DNA of 14,259 nucleotides from Desulfonatronospira sp. (GCA_003563255.1 PWSL01000288.1:1-14259), one strand, 5' to 3'; positions 7,008-14,048 are shown, counted from the stretch's first letter. Notes: a model not told the origin generated them from the sequence alone. Made by a program: numbers and translations.

Positions 7008-7013
7008 AGGTGA
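7008..7013 (+). promoter_or_regulatory. Ribosome binding site of ptsI
   Basis: AGGTGA ends eight bases before the ATG at 7022. It contains the in-frame GTG at 7010, which is therefore unlikely to be the start. The site begins three bases after the right end of the family B repeat, so the transcript hairpin could affect access to it. Confidence 0.65.
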
Positions 7014-7021
7014 AAAATATT

Positions 7022-8791
7022 ATGGCCTCAAAAGTATTCAAAGGTATTCCTGTATCGGCGGGTTTAGCCATTGGCAGGACTTACTTCCTTAACCGGGAGG
7101 CAGGCACCTCCATAGTCCGGATCTATATTGTCCCGGAGCATGTGACTCAGGAGGTGTCCAGGCTCAAGCAGGGCTTCAACACAGCTCTGGAAGAGCTGGA
7201 GAAGATTCTGAAAAAAGTGCCTGTGGATCTCAAGGAGCAGGCTGCCATAATCGACTCGCATATAATGATTTTGCGGGACAAAAAGTTTCAGAAATCGGCA
7301 TGCGATTATGTAAAGTCCAGGCTGATCAATGCCGAGTGGGCTCTGGAACATGCCGTCAACGACATAGAAAAGGCCTTCAGCCGGATAGAGGACGAATACA
7401 TCCGCAGCAGGATTCAGGATGTGAGACTGGTTGCCGGACGAGTGCGCAGCAAGCTCTACGGTCAGTCCAAAAACTATGACAGCAAACCCGAGAGGATGAT
7501 CCTGCTGGCCCATGACCTTTCTCCGGCAGATACCATAGAACTCAAACTGGAAAAGATCATGGCCTTTGCCACCGCCACCGGCGGCAAGACTTCGCATGCC
7601 GGTATAATCGCACGCTCCCTGCAGATACCAGCCATTGTGGGCGCTGAAGGCCTGGAAATGATCCAGGATGATGATATAGTGATTCTGGACGGTTTCAGCG
7701 GCAGGATAATCGTTGAGCCGGATGAGAAAGAACTGACTCATTACACCGATCTAAAACAGCGTTTTTCAGATTATTACTCCCAGATCAAACGCAACTGCTA
7801 CCTGCCCGCCGAAACCATAGACGGCTACCAGATGCAGGTTCTGGCCAACATCGAGCTTTTTGAGGAGGTGACTGCCGTCATAGACAACGGAGGCGAAGGC
7901 ATAGGTCTGTATCGTACCGAGTACAGCTTTTTAAATCGCAACAGCTGGCCTTCTGAAGATGATCTTTACGAAGAGTATCGGGATATGGCCTCCATTATCT
8001 ATCCCCAAAAGGTAGTGTTTAGAACTTTTGATCTGGGAGCGGACAAAATATCGCCGCACTTCGGCCCCCTGGATGAGGTTAATCCGGCTCTGGGGCTCAG
8101 GGCCATCAGGTTTTGCCAGCAGAATCCGGGTATTTTCAGGGCTCAGATTCGAGCCATCTTAAGGGCCAGCACACTGGGAAATGTTGCCATTATGTTTCCC
8201 ATGATTTCCGGTCTGCAGGAACTGCGGGAGGTCAAGGAGATATACTTCAATGTCCGGGAAGAGATGTCCAGGGAAGGCCTGCCTTTTCAAGAAGAGGTTC
8301 CCTTCGGGATAATGATCGAACTCCCCAGCGCTGTTTTTATAGCAGACGTTCTGGCCAGGGAGGTGGATTTTTTCAGCATAGGCACCAATGACCTCATTCA
8401 GTATTCCCTGGGAATTGACCGCACCAACAGGTATGTATCCTACCTTTATCAGCCCCTGCATCCAGCAATCCTTCGGAGCATCAAATATGTCATTGACGCC
8501 GGTCACGAAGCAGGCATCGAGGTCAATGTCTGCGGGGAAGTGGCTGCTGACCCTTACTGCATTCCTATTCTCATGGGCATGCAACTGGATTCCATCAGTC
8601 TCAATCCCCAGGCAATACCGGGCATCAAGCGCATTATCCGGCAGACAACCATGGATGAATGCAAGGATCTTCTGAAACAGGTCATGCACAGCAGTCAGGT
8701 GCACCAGAGCAATCGCCTGGTCAGAGACAAGATTTTCACCCGGTTTCCCGAAGAGCTCATGTTTTATACTTCTCTAATTGAAGAGTCCTGA
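7022..8791 (+). CDS. ptsI: PTS enzyme I (phosphoenolpyruvate-protein phosphotransferase)
   Basis: This 589-residue cytosolic enzyme autophosphorylates with phosphoenolpyruvate and passes the phosphate to HPr. The N-terminal GIPVSAGLAIG begins the protein. The swivelling-His domain has TGGKTSHAGIIARSLQIPAIVG, with the active His at residue 192. The PEP-binding barrel shows GEGIGLYRTE, FDLGADK, MIELPSAV, SIGTNDLIQYSLGIDR and NVCGEVAADP, the last carrying the catalytic Cys at about 504. The length is normal (about 570-590). The start is set at 7022 behind AGGTGA instead of GTG 7010. With HPr and EIID upstream it forms a short PTS cluster. All catalytic residues that I can recognise are present, so it looks functional. 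Confidence 0.97.
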   Translation: MASKVFKGIPVSAGLAIGRTYFLNREAGTSIVRIYIVPEHVTQEVSRLKQGFNTALEELEKILKKVPVDLKEQAAIIDSHIMILRDKKFQKSACDYVKSRLINAEWALEHAVNDIEKAFSRIEDEYIRSRIQDVRLVAGRVRSKLYGQSKNYDSKPERMILLAHDLSPADTIELKLEKIMAFATATGGKTSHAGIIARSLQIPAIVGAEGLEMIQDDDIVILDGFSGRIIVEPDEKELTHYTDLKQRFSDYYSQIKRNCYLPAETIDGYQMQVLANIELFEEVTAVIDNGGEGIGLYRTEYSFLNRNSWPSEDDLYEEYRDMASIIYPQKVVFRTFDLGADKISPHFGPLDEVNPALGLRAIRFCQQNPGIFRAQIRAILRASTLGNVAIMFPMISGLQELREVKEIYFNVREEMSREGLPFQEEVPFGIMIELPSAVFIADVLAREVDFFSIGTNDLIQYSLGIDRTNRYVSYLYQPLHPAILRSIKYVIDAGHEAGIEVNVCGEVAADPYCIPILMGMQLDSISLNPQAIPGIKRIIRQTTMDECKDLLKQVMHSSQVHQSNRLVRDKIFTRFPEELMFYTSLIEES

Positions 8792-8839
8792 GAGTTTCAA
8801 GTTGCAAGCTTTAATTACTAAAACGCGGGTGCCGGCAGC

Positions 8840-9610
8840 ATGAAAACCATCCTTGGCTGGCTGGGGCATCAGTTTCTGGGGCTTCTTCAGGAACTGGGCC
8901 GGATTATGGTCCTTCTTCTCCAGGCCCTGTCCTGGCTGGTCAGACCTCCGTTCAGAATAAGACTTTATTTCAAGCAGATGGAGTTTATCGGGGTTAACTC
9001 CCTGTTTGTGGTGGTACTGACTTCCCTTTTTACAGGTATGGTTCTGGCCCTGCAGACATTTTACGCCTTCAGCATGTTCGGGGCAGAGACCCTGGTAGGG
9101 GCAACGGTGGCCCTGTCCATGACCCGGGAGCTGGGACCTGTGATTACAGGGTTGATGGTAACCGGCAGGGCGGGATCCGCCATCTGCGCAGAGATAGGCA
9201 CAATGCGGGTCACCGAGCAGGTTGACGCGTTGACGGTCATGGCCATAAACCCGGTGCAATACCTGGTGCTGCCAAGAATCGTGGCCGGATTCATTATGCT
9301 GCCCCTTTTAACCATAGTAAGCGATGCCATGGGCATCCTGGGGGGGTACCTGGTGGGGGTGCAGCTGCTGGATATCCACGGGGGCATGTTCATGAACAAG
9401 ATTCAGGAGCATGTCACACTGGCGGATGTCTACAACGGGCTCATAAAGGCCTCGGTCTTCGGGGGCATCCTGACCCTTGTGGGCTGCTACAAGGGTTTTT
9501 ACACCCGCGGAGGGGCCGAGGGGGTGGGTAGATCAACCACTCAGGCCGTGGTCATGTCCTCGGTGCTCATACTGGTGAGCGATTATTTTCTTACCGCGCT
9601 GATGTTCTAG
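8840..9610 (+). CDS. mlaE: MlaE-type lipid ABC transporter permease
   Basis: This 256-residue integral inner-membrane protein of the MlaE/TTG2B permease family (PF02405) forms the permease of an MCE-type phospholipid transporter. The conserved core ELGPVITGLMVTGRAGSA followed by CAEIGTMRVTEQVDAL and AINPVQYLVLPR spans about residues 96-154. Five or so hydrophobic segments are visible: about 50-72, 86-105, 150-175, 205-222 and 235-256. The preceding N-terminal helix lies along the membrane. The start at 8840 has only a weak ribosome site. The gene begins 48 bp after ptsI. mlaF and mlaD follow, but a heptamer satellite occupies the gap to mlaF. Confidence 0.95.
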   Translation: MKTILGWLGHQFLGLLQELGRIMVLLLQALSWLVRPPFRIRLYFKQMEFIGVNSLFVVVLTSLFTGMVLALQTFYAFSMFGAETLVGATVALSMTRELGPVITGLMVTGRAGSAICAEIGTMRVTEQVDALTVMAINPVQYLVLPRIVAGFIMLPLLTIVSDAMGILGGYLVGVQLLDIHGGMFMNKIQEHVTLADVYNGLIKASVFGGILTLVGCYKGFYTRGGAEGVGRSTTQAVVMSSVLILVSDYFLTALMF

Positions 9611-9612
9611 AA

Positions 9613-9738
9613 GTCGGATGTCGGAAGTCGGATGTCGGAAGTCGGATGTCGGAAGTCGGATGTCGGAGGTCGGAGGTCGGGAGCCGGGTGTCGGATGTCG
9701 GAGGGCGGATGTCGGATGTCGGAGGTCGGGGGTCGGAT
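9613..9738 (+). repeat. Heptamer satellite, 18 units of GTCGGAT/GTCGGAA
   Basis: Eighteen tandem 7-bp units fill the mlaE-mlaF gap. The first seven alternate strictly GTCGGAT and GTCGGAA. Later units drift (GTCGGAG, GTCGGGA, GCCGGGT, GGCGGAT, GTCGGGG). The array starts two bases after the mlaE stop codon and ends 46 bases before the preferred mlaF start. It is untranslated if mlaF starts at 9785. Unit length is not a multiple of three, and the clean units at the 5' side suggest recent expansion there. Confidence 0.95.
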
Positions 9739-9773
9739 GGAGTAACCTCAAGGAATGGCAGTACTGCTCAAAC

Positions 9774-9779
9774 AGAGGG
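9774..9779 (+). promoter_or_regulatory. Ribosome binding site that fixes the mlaF start
   Basis: AGAGGG lies five bases before the ATG at 9785 and two before the ATG at 9782. An in-frame ATG at 9755 touches its only purine tract (AAGGA), leaving no spacer, so the 9782/9785 pair is preferred. Confidence 0.6.
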
Positions 9780-9784
9780 TCATG

Positions 9785-10549
9785 ATGCAGCAGGACCAGG
9801 ATATTATACATATAGAGAGCCTGTACAAAAGCTTCGGGGACTTCAGAGTGCTGGACGGCCTGGATCTGGCACTGGAGAAAGACCGGGTCAACATCATAAT
9901 CGGGCGCAGCGGAGGTGGTAAGAGCGTACTCATCAAGCATATCATCGGTCTTTTAAAGCCGGATAGCGGCCGTATTCTGGTGCGCGGGGAAGACATAGTT
10001 CCCTTGAACGAAAGGCAGATGGCCCGGGTGCGCAAGGATTTCGGAATGCTTTTTCAGGAAGCCGCCCTTTTTGACTCTCTGAATGTGCACGAAAACGTGG
10101 CTTTTCCCTTGCATGAACATACCTCAAAAAGTTACAGTGAAATTGACGAGGTGGTGCAGTCCAAGCTGGCAGCTGTAGGCCTGCAGGGCATGGACAGAAA
10201 GATGCCTGCAGAGCTTTCCGGCGGGATGCGCAAGAGAGTAGGACTGGCCAGAGCCCTGGCCCTGGAACCCAAAATTGTGCTTTTTGATGAGCCTACTTCC
10301 GGGCTGGACCCTGTCATGGCTGCAACAATAAATGATCTTATACAGCGTACCAGGCATGAGTTCGGAGCCACCTGCATAGTTATCAGCCATGACATAGACG
10401 CTACCATGAAGATTGCCGACAATATATTCATGCTCTATCAGGGCAGGATAATCGCCCGGGGAAGCCCGCGGGAAATCCGTGAAAACAGTGATCCGGTGGT
10501 GCGACAGTTTATCAGGGGCGAGGCGCATGGTCCTATCCAGGTAAATTAG
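9785..10549 (+). CDS. mlaF: MlaF-type lipid ABC transporter ATP-binding protein
   Basis: This 254-residue cytoplasmic ATPase drives the MlaE permease. Walker A is GRSGGGKS (residues 40-47), the ABC signature LSGGMRKRVG starts at 144, and Walker B is IVLFDEP (164-170) followed by TSGLDP. The switch His is in VISHDIDATMKIAD. The D-F-R-V-L-D-G start of the domain is typical of MlaF. Translation could begin at 9782 or 9785, which share a GAGGG site. The 9755 ATG adds ten residues without a usable site. It lies between mlaE and mlaD, but an 18-unit satellite upstream and a repeat end downstream loosen the usual tight packing of these genes. Confidence 0.95.
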   Translation: MQQDQDIIHIESLYKSFGDFRVLDGLDLALEKDRVNIIIGRSGGGKSVLIKHIIGLLKPDSGRILVRGEDIVPLNERQMARVRKDFGMLFQEAALFDSLNVHENVAFPLHEHTSKSYSEIDEVVQSKLAAVGLQGMDRKMPAELSGGMRKRVGLARALALEPKIVLFDEPTSGLDPVMAATINDLIQRTRHEFGATCIVISHDIDATMKIADNIFMLYQGRIIARGSPREIRENSDPVVRQFIRGEAHGPIQVN

Positions 10550-10565
10550 CCCTGCTTTTTTTAAT

Positions 10566-10581
10566 GGTGCTAAACAGATAC
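10566..10581 (+). repeat. Solo family A end between mlaF and mlaD
   Basis: GGTGCTAAACAGATAC corresponds to the outer part of the family A right end (AAAGCGCTAAACAGATAC), with diverged inner bases. No partner end or core lies nearby. It is preceded by a run of seven T residues that follows the mlaF stop. It is a remnant or a solo end. Confidence 0.6.
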
Positions 10582-10638
10582 GTTAAAAACATAACCGCCT
10601 TTCACTTCAGGTGAATCGGCTGATAAATCAGAGATCTT

Positions 10639-12156
10639 ATGACCAAAAGTCCAAACGTCGAAATCAAGGTGGGCATATTTGTCCTGGCAGCCATTATTTT
10701 GTTGGGGTATCTAACCACATTAATCACCAAAGACCGGATAATCACCAGGGATACCTACAAGGTAAATGCTTACTTTGATAATGTGTCTGGGCTGCGCACC
10801 AATTCCCCGGTGGAGATAGCCGGGATAGACGTGGGCACGGTCAAGGAGATCACCCTGCACCAGAACAGGGCCAGGGTGACTATGGCCATACGACCGGATA
10901 TTACACTTCACGCCGACTCCCAGGCTACCATCAGGACCAGGGGGGTGCTTGGGGACAAATTCGTGGAAATTAACCCCGGCAGTGCCACCCAGCCCGTCCT
11001 GGAAGACGGTGGAGTGGTGTCCCGGGGGGTGCAGCCTACAGATCTGGACCAGGTCATGGCCCGCATAGGCGATATCGCCGACGATATCAGCGAGGTTTCC
11101 AGGAGTGTTTCCAATGTGTTTGGAGGCCCGGAAGGAGAGCAGGATATGCGGGAATTTTTTGAAAACCTGCGGGAAGCGGCGCTGCACCTGAACCAGATCG
11201 TGCAGACCAATGCCAGGGGTATTGAGAATATCGTGGCCAACCTGCAGGATTTTTCCGGGGACCTGAGGGCCATTAGTGAGGCCAACAAGGAAGGGGTTAC
11301 CCATATAGTGGATAATTTTGCCGAGGCTTCCAGGCAGCTCAACGTTTCCCTGAACCAGCTGGGGGAGATAATGGATACAGCCCGGCACGGGGAAGGTCCG
11401 GTGGCGACCCTTCTGGAAGACCGCCAGATGAGTGAGGACATGCGCCGTACTGCTGCTTCCCTGGAAAGCCTCACCCGCAAGCTGGACGAAGGCGAAGGCA
11501 CCCTGGGCAAGCTCATAAGCGAGGATGACACCGGCAGAAAGATTGACGATGCCCTGGACGGGATCAACGAGTTCCTGGACCGCTTTGACCGTTTTCAGAC
11601 GGTGGTGGATTTTCGCAGCGAATACATGGCCAGGACCGGGGACATGAAATCATACCTGGACCTGACCCTGCAGCCGGCAGAAGACAGGTTCTATCTGCTC
11701 TCCCTTGTAGCGGACCCCAGAGGCCGCACAAGGACCACGGAATCCGTGGAGCGGACAAGAGTAGATGGAGGTCGGTGGAAAGTAACGGAAACTATAGAGG
11801 ATAAAACCTATAAGGAACGGTTCAAGTTTTCAGCCCAGCTGGCCAAGAGGTGGAACGACTTTATCCTGCGGGGGGGGCTTATCGAATCCACAGGCGGATT
11901 CGGGATGGATTACTTTCTCTGGGACGAGCGCATCAAGCTCTACACTGATGTTTTCGACCTGGGAGCTGATCGCCCGCATCTTAAATCCGGCGCCAATCTC
12001 TATTTTATGGACAATTTTTACCTTACCGCCGGGCTTGACGATTACCTGAGCAAACAGGGGGGGAGCTCGTTTTTTGGAGGCCTTGGTTTTTATTTTACAG
12101 ACGAGGATCTGAAATACCTCATGTCATCGGTTCCAGTTCCTGCAGGTGATTTTTAA
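10639..12156 (+). CDS. mlaD: MlaD-like MCE protein with long helical region and predicted C-terminal outer-membrane barrel
   Basis: This 505-residue protein is the periplasmic lipid-channel component of the transporter. One membrane anchor lies at about residues 9-28. The MCE domain spans about 40-116 (FDNVSGLRTNSPVEIAGIDVG, then RTRGVLGDKFVEINPG). A long, mostly helical region at about 128-320 is rich in E, N and L and free of Pro-Gly breaks, and it probably forms a tube with the other subunits. From about 324 to the end the sequence alternates polar and aromatic/hydrophobic residues in short strands (for example EYMARTG, SYLDLTLQP, RFYLLSLVAD and GGLGFYFTDEDL). That is what one expects of an outer-membrane barrel. 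E. coli MlaD has only about 183 residues. Similar long MlaD proteins have been described in Veillonella as transenvelope bridges. No mlaB, mlaC or mlaA is in the window. Confidence 0.92.
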   Translation: MTKSPNVEIKVGIFVLAAIILLGYLTTLITKDRIITRDTYKVNAYFDNVSGLRTNSPVEIAGIDVGTVKEITLHQNRARVTMAIRPDITLHADSQATIRTRGVLGDKFVEINPGSATQPVLEDGGVVSRGVQPTDLDQVMARIGDIADDISEVSRSVSNVFGGPEGEQDMREFFENLREAALHLNQIVQTNARGIENIVANLQDFSGDLRAISEANKEGVTHIVDNFAEASRQLNVSLNQLGEIMDTARHGEGPVATLLEDRQMSEDMRRTAASLESLTRKLDEGEGTLGKLISEDDTGRKIDDALDGINEFLDRFDRFQTVVDFRSEYMARTGDMKSYLDLTLQPAEDRFYLLSLVADPRGRTRTTESVERTRVDGGRWKVTETIEDKTYKERFKFSAQLAKRWNDFILRGGLIESTGGFGMDYFLWDERIKLYTDVFDLGADRPHLKSGANLYFMDNFYLTAGLDDYLSKQGGSSFFGGLGFYFTDEDLKYLMSSVPVPAGDF

Positions 12157-12159
12157 TTT

Positions 12160-12302
12160 GTATCTGTTTTGCACTACAGCGACACTTTATTCAAGCTGGA
12201 AGGGGACTGGCTCTTTTGCCGCCGGATAGTCCGGCCGTTTTAAGGTTTGAGGTCGGCAAAAGAGCCAGTCCCCGTGCTACATGCAAATGGCTATACTGTT
12301 AC
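12160..12302. repeat. Hybrid family A/B element after mlaD
   Basis: It opens with a degenerate family A end (GTATCTGTTTTGCAC, 12160-12174) that runs straight into a family B end (12172-12188). The next bases to 12213 match the complement of the family B right half with one mismatch. The core is a perfect 20-bp inverted repeat, arms 12202-12221 and 12254-12273, reading GGGGACTGGCTCTTTTGCCG. It encloses a smaller CCGGA-TAG-TCCGG hairpin. A diverged family A right end closes it (12271-12302). The first bases lie just after the mlaD stop. With the next element it fills the 337-bp gene-free gap 12157-12493. Confidence 0.8.
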
Positions 12303-12325
12303 ATAATCAGCAAACTTAACAGGAG

Positions 12326-12476
12326 GTATCTGTTTAGCGCTTTAAAGGAAAGCAGGGGACAGGCACTCCGGGACCCACTTGAGCATCAATTTGTGCTCAA
12401 AATGAATCATTTTTTGGGACAAGTGGGTCCCGGAAGAGCCAGTCCCCATGCCACAAGCAAAGCGCTAAACAGATAC
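12326..12476. repeat. Full-length family A element (151 bp)
   Basis: Perfect 18-bp terminal inverted repeats, GTATCTGTTTAGCGCTTT (12326-12343) and its complement (12459-12476), bound the element. The core runs from GGGGACAGGCAC (12355) to GAGCCAGTCCCC (ending 12447). It contains perfect 14-bp arms, CCGGGACCCACTTG at 12368-12381 and its complement at 12420-12433, and a small hairpin in the loop (GAGCA with TGCTC). No target-site duplication is evident. It is the best reference copy for the family and contains no meaningful open reading frame. Confidence 0.93.
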
Positions 12477-12493
12477 AACGGGAGGATATCAGC

Positions 12494-12763
12494 ATGGAAG
12501 TTGTCCTTTTTAAAAGCGAGGAAAAGAAGAGTACCCAGGAAGTGGCTGCAATATTGCGTCAGATCGCGGATAAGGTTGAGGGAGGCGAGGTGGTCCTGAC
12601 CCGGGGCAATGAAGAGGTTCGGCTACAGATACCTCCCAATGTCACCCTGGAACTGAAGGTGGAGGAGGAGACCAAGCGGACCACCAAGAAGTCCCTGGAG
12701 ATTGAGATAGAATGGCCTGAAGGCGACGAGGGCAGGCCCAGGGGGGATGTAAGCATCGGATAG
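12494..12763 (+). CDS. Small amphi-Trp domain protein
   Basis: This 89-residue acidic protein has the layout of the amphi-Trp domain family. An N-terminal strand (MEVVLFKSEEK) is followed by a helix (STQEVAAILRQIADKVEGGEV) and amphipathic strands (EVRLQIPPNVTLELKVEEE), ending in LEIEIEWPEGD with the family Trp. The function of the family is not established. It has GGGAGG at 12480-12485, eight bases before the ATG and only three bases after a family A repeat, so its promoter or leader must lie in or beyond that element. A GC-rich hairpin follows the stop. No partner gene can be deduced. Confidence 0.82.
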   Translation: MEVVLFKSEEKKSTQEVAAILRQIADKVEGGEVVLTRGNEEVRLQIPPNVTLELKVEEETKRTTKKSLEIEIEWPEGDEGRPRGDVSIG

Positions 12764-12765
12764 GC

Positions 12766-12787
12766 AGCGGCGGTGTCTGCCGCCGCT
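12766..12787 (+). terminator. GC-rich hairpin after the amphi-Trp gene
   Basis: AGCGGCGG (12766-12773) pairs with CCGCCGCT (12780-12787) around a six-base loop, three bases after the stop. There is no T-tract after it, so it could be an imperfect terminator or an RNA stabilising stem. Confidence 0.35.
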
Positions 12788-12880
12788 CTGGTAAGAATAT
12801 GTTCAAGCTTTACCAGGCTTGGAAACAATCCCTGGCGGGATCTCAATATCAGCAAAACGCAGGGGTCCGGGGTTTTTTAA

Positions 12881-13744
12881 ATGTCTACTTTAAAGGCTTT
12901 GATAGTACATCCTGACCGTGAGGTGGCCCTCAGGTTGCGAGAGTTTTTTTCCGGAGAAAAGAGGATTAAAATCCTCGGCGAGGCGGTAAGCGCCAACGAG
13001 GCTCTGGAACTGCTGGAAAGCATATCTTACGATGTTTTTTTTCTGGGCATTGATCTGCCTGAAGGGGTCAACGGTATGGAACTGACCCAGATCCTGGCTC
13101 AGAGAAAACTCAGGCCTCACATAGTCTTTATCGCCGGGGATGAACGGCACGCCTACAAGGCTTTTGAACTGGGTGCAGCCGATTACCTCATCTGGCCCTT
13201 TGAGCCAGGCAGGATTGAAAGTACCGTAGAAAGACTGCTTCGGTATGCAGAACTGCCGCGAATCGTACAGAGAGATGAGTATGAGGGGCTCAGGGCCGAC
13301 CGTTCCAGGGATGAGAAAACCGTTCATCTGCCCATGGCGGATGCTGACGAGGATTCATTTTTAAATGCCCTGCGCCAGGCCTGGGACATTACCACCAGAA
13401 AGCACCTGGAAATCGAAAAGCTGCCCATAAACCAGGAGGGCAAGATGCTGCTGGTGCCCTACAATCAGATTGTTTTTGTGGAGGCCTACGAAGATTACAG
13501 TTTTGTACATACATTCAAGGATAAATTTTTGACTTCATACCGGCTTAAAATCCTGGAGGAAAGACTAAATAAGTACGGTTTTTTCCGGGTACACAGAAAG
13601 TACCTGGTGAACCTGGAAATGGTCACCGAAATTGCTTCCATGCCCGGAAGTAATTTCATGTTGAGAACCGCAGGCAGGACAAAAATCGAGTTGCCCATAA
13701 GCCGCAGGCGCATAAACGATTTAAAGCAGATCCTGGGGCTTTGA
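12881..13744 (+). CDS. LytTR-family response regulator with degenerate receiver domain
   Basis: This 287-residue protein has an N-terminal receiver-like domain (about 1-125) and a C-terminal LytTR DNA-binding domain (about 178-286). In the LytTR part, LVPYNQIVFVEAYEDYSFVH, the RLKILEERL segment and GFFRVHRKYLVNLEMV are typical. In the receiver, Asp58 (FFLGIDLPEG) sits at the usual phospho-acceptor site. However, the conserved Thr/Ser is Ala85 (VFIAGDE), the conserved Lys is Trp105 (DYLIWPF), and the N-terminal acidic pair is altered (LIVHPDRE). Phosphorylation signalling may therefore be lost or changed. No histidine kinase is adjacent. The start at 12881 follows a weak ribosome site. Targets are unknown. 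Confidence 0.9.
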   Translation: MSTLKALIVHPDREVALRLREFFSGEKRIKILGEAVSANEALELLESISYDVFFLGIDLPEGVNGMELTQILAQRKLRPHIVFIAGDERHAYKAFELGAADYLIWPFEPGRIESTVERLLRYAELPRIVQRDEYEGLRADRSRDEKTVHLPMADADEDSFLNALRQAWDITTRKHLEIEKLPINQEGKMLLVPYNQIVFVEAYEDYSFVHTFKDKFLTSYRLKILEERLNKYGFFRVHRKYLVNLEMVTEIASMPGSNFMLRTAGRTKIELPISRRRINDLKQILGL

Positions 13745-13815
13745 AGCTGCTCACCGTTCAACCCTGCCTATCAGCCTTTAGTCGATTATCGATATATTTC
13801 CCTGGTTTAATATAT

Positions 13816-13851
13816 CAATACAGCGAAACGGTTTTATCCGCAGGGGACTGT
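13816..13851 (+). repeat. Diverged third-type repeat end
   Basis: CAATACAGCGAAAC (13816-13829) matches the complement of the sequence at 5395-5411 at 13 of 14 positions. GGGGACTGT (13843-13851) follows and resembles half of the GGGACAGTCCC palindromes at 5212 and 5297. It appears to be a decayed left end of the element type seen in the interval before the EIID gene. Confidence 0.35.
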
Positions 13852-13882
13852 TATTCCACGTGCTTTTTTTTCCTGATAAGAC

Positions 13883-14020
13883 GTATCTGTTTAGCGCTTT
13901 TTTTGGAAAGCAGGCTTCCTGCCCGGAGGCATACGGCCCGGAGGGGTGCTGGCTCTTCCTCACTGTTTTTTCCGGGAAAACGCAGATCTTTTTTATAAAA
14001 AAGTGCGGGGGTGCCGGTCC
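13883..14020 (+). repeat. Degenerate family A element with B-like core
   Basis: GTATCTGTTTAGCGCTTT (13883-13900) is an intact family A left end, followed by GGAAAGCAGG as in the full copy at 12326. The core has decayed: GTGCTGGCTCTTCC (near 13946) and AAGTGCGGGGGTGCCGGTCC (14001-14020) are recognisable relatives of the shared arms. No matching right end is visible before the next element. Confidence 0.6.
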
Positions 14021-14048
14021 TCAATTGAGACAGGCTGTAAAAGCATAT

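Noticed and set aside
8792..8839. Terminator between ptsI and mlaE
   Set aside because: The short gap shows no stable stem followed by a T-tract.
9613..9738. Possible CRISPR-like array
   Set aside because: The units are seven bases long, directly abutting, with no spacers and no cas genes nearby.
9646..9921. 91-codon open frame with a repeated amino-acid pattern
   Set aside because: The pattern is only translation of the heptamer satellite, followed by an out-of-frame read of mlaF.
12326..12476. Target-site duplication around the full family A element
   Set aside because: The bases directly before GTATCTG and directly after CAGATAC do not match. The same holds at 5121-5160 and for family B at 6858-7005, so no duplication can be claimed.
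12216..12599. Open frame of 127 codons on the + strand
   Set aside because: It runs through two repeat elements and out of frame over the amphi-Trp gene, with no ribosome site and no family features.
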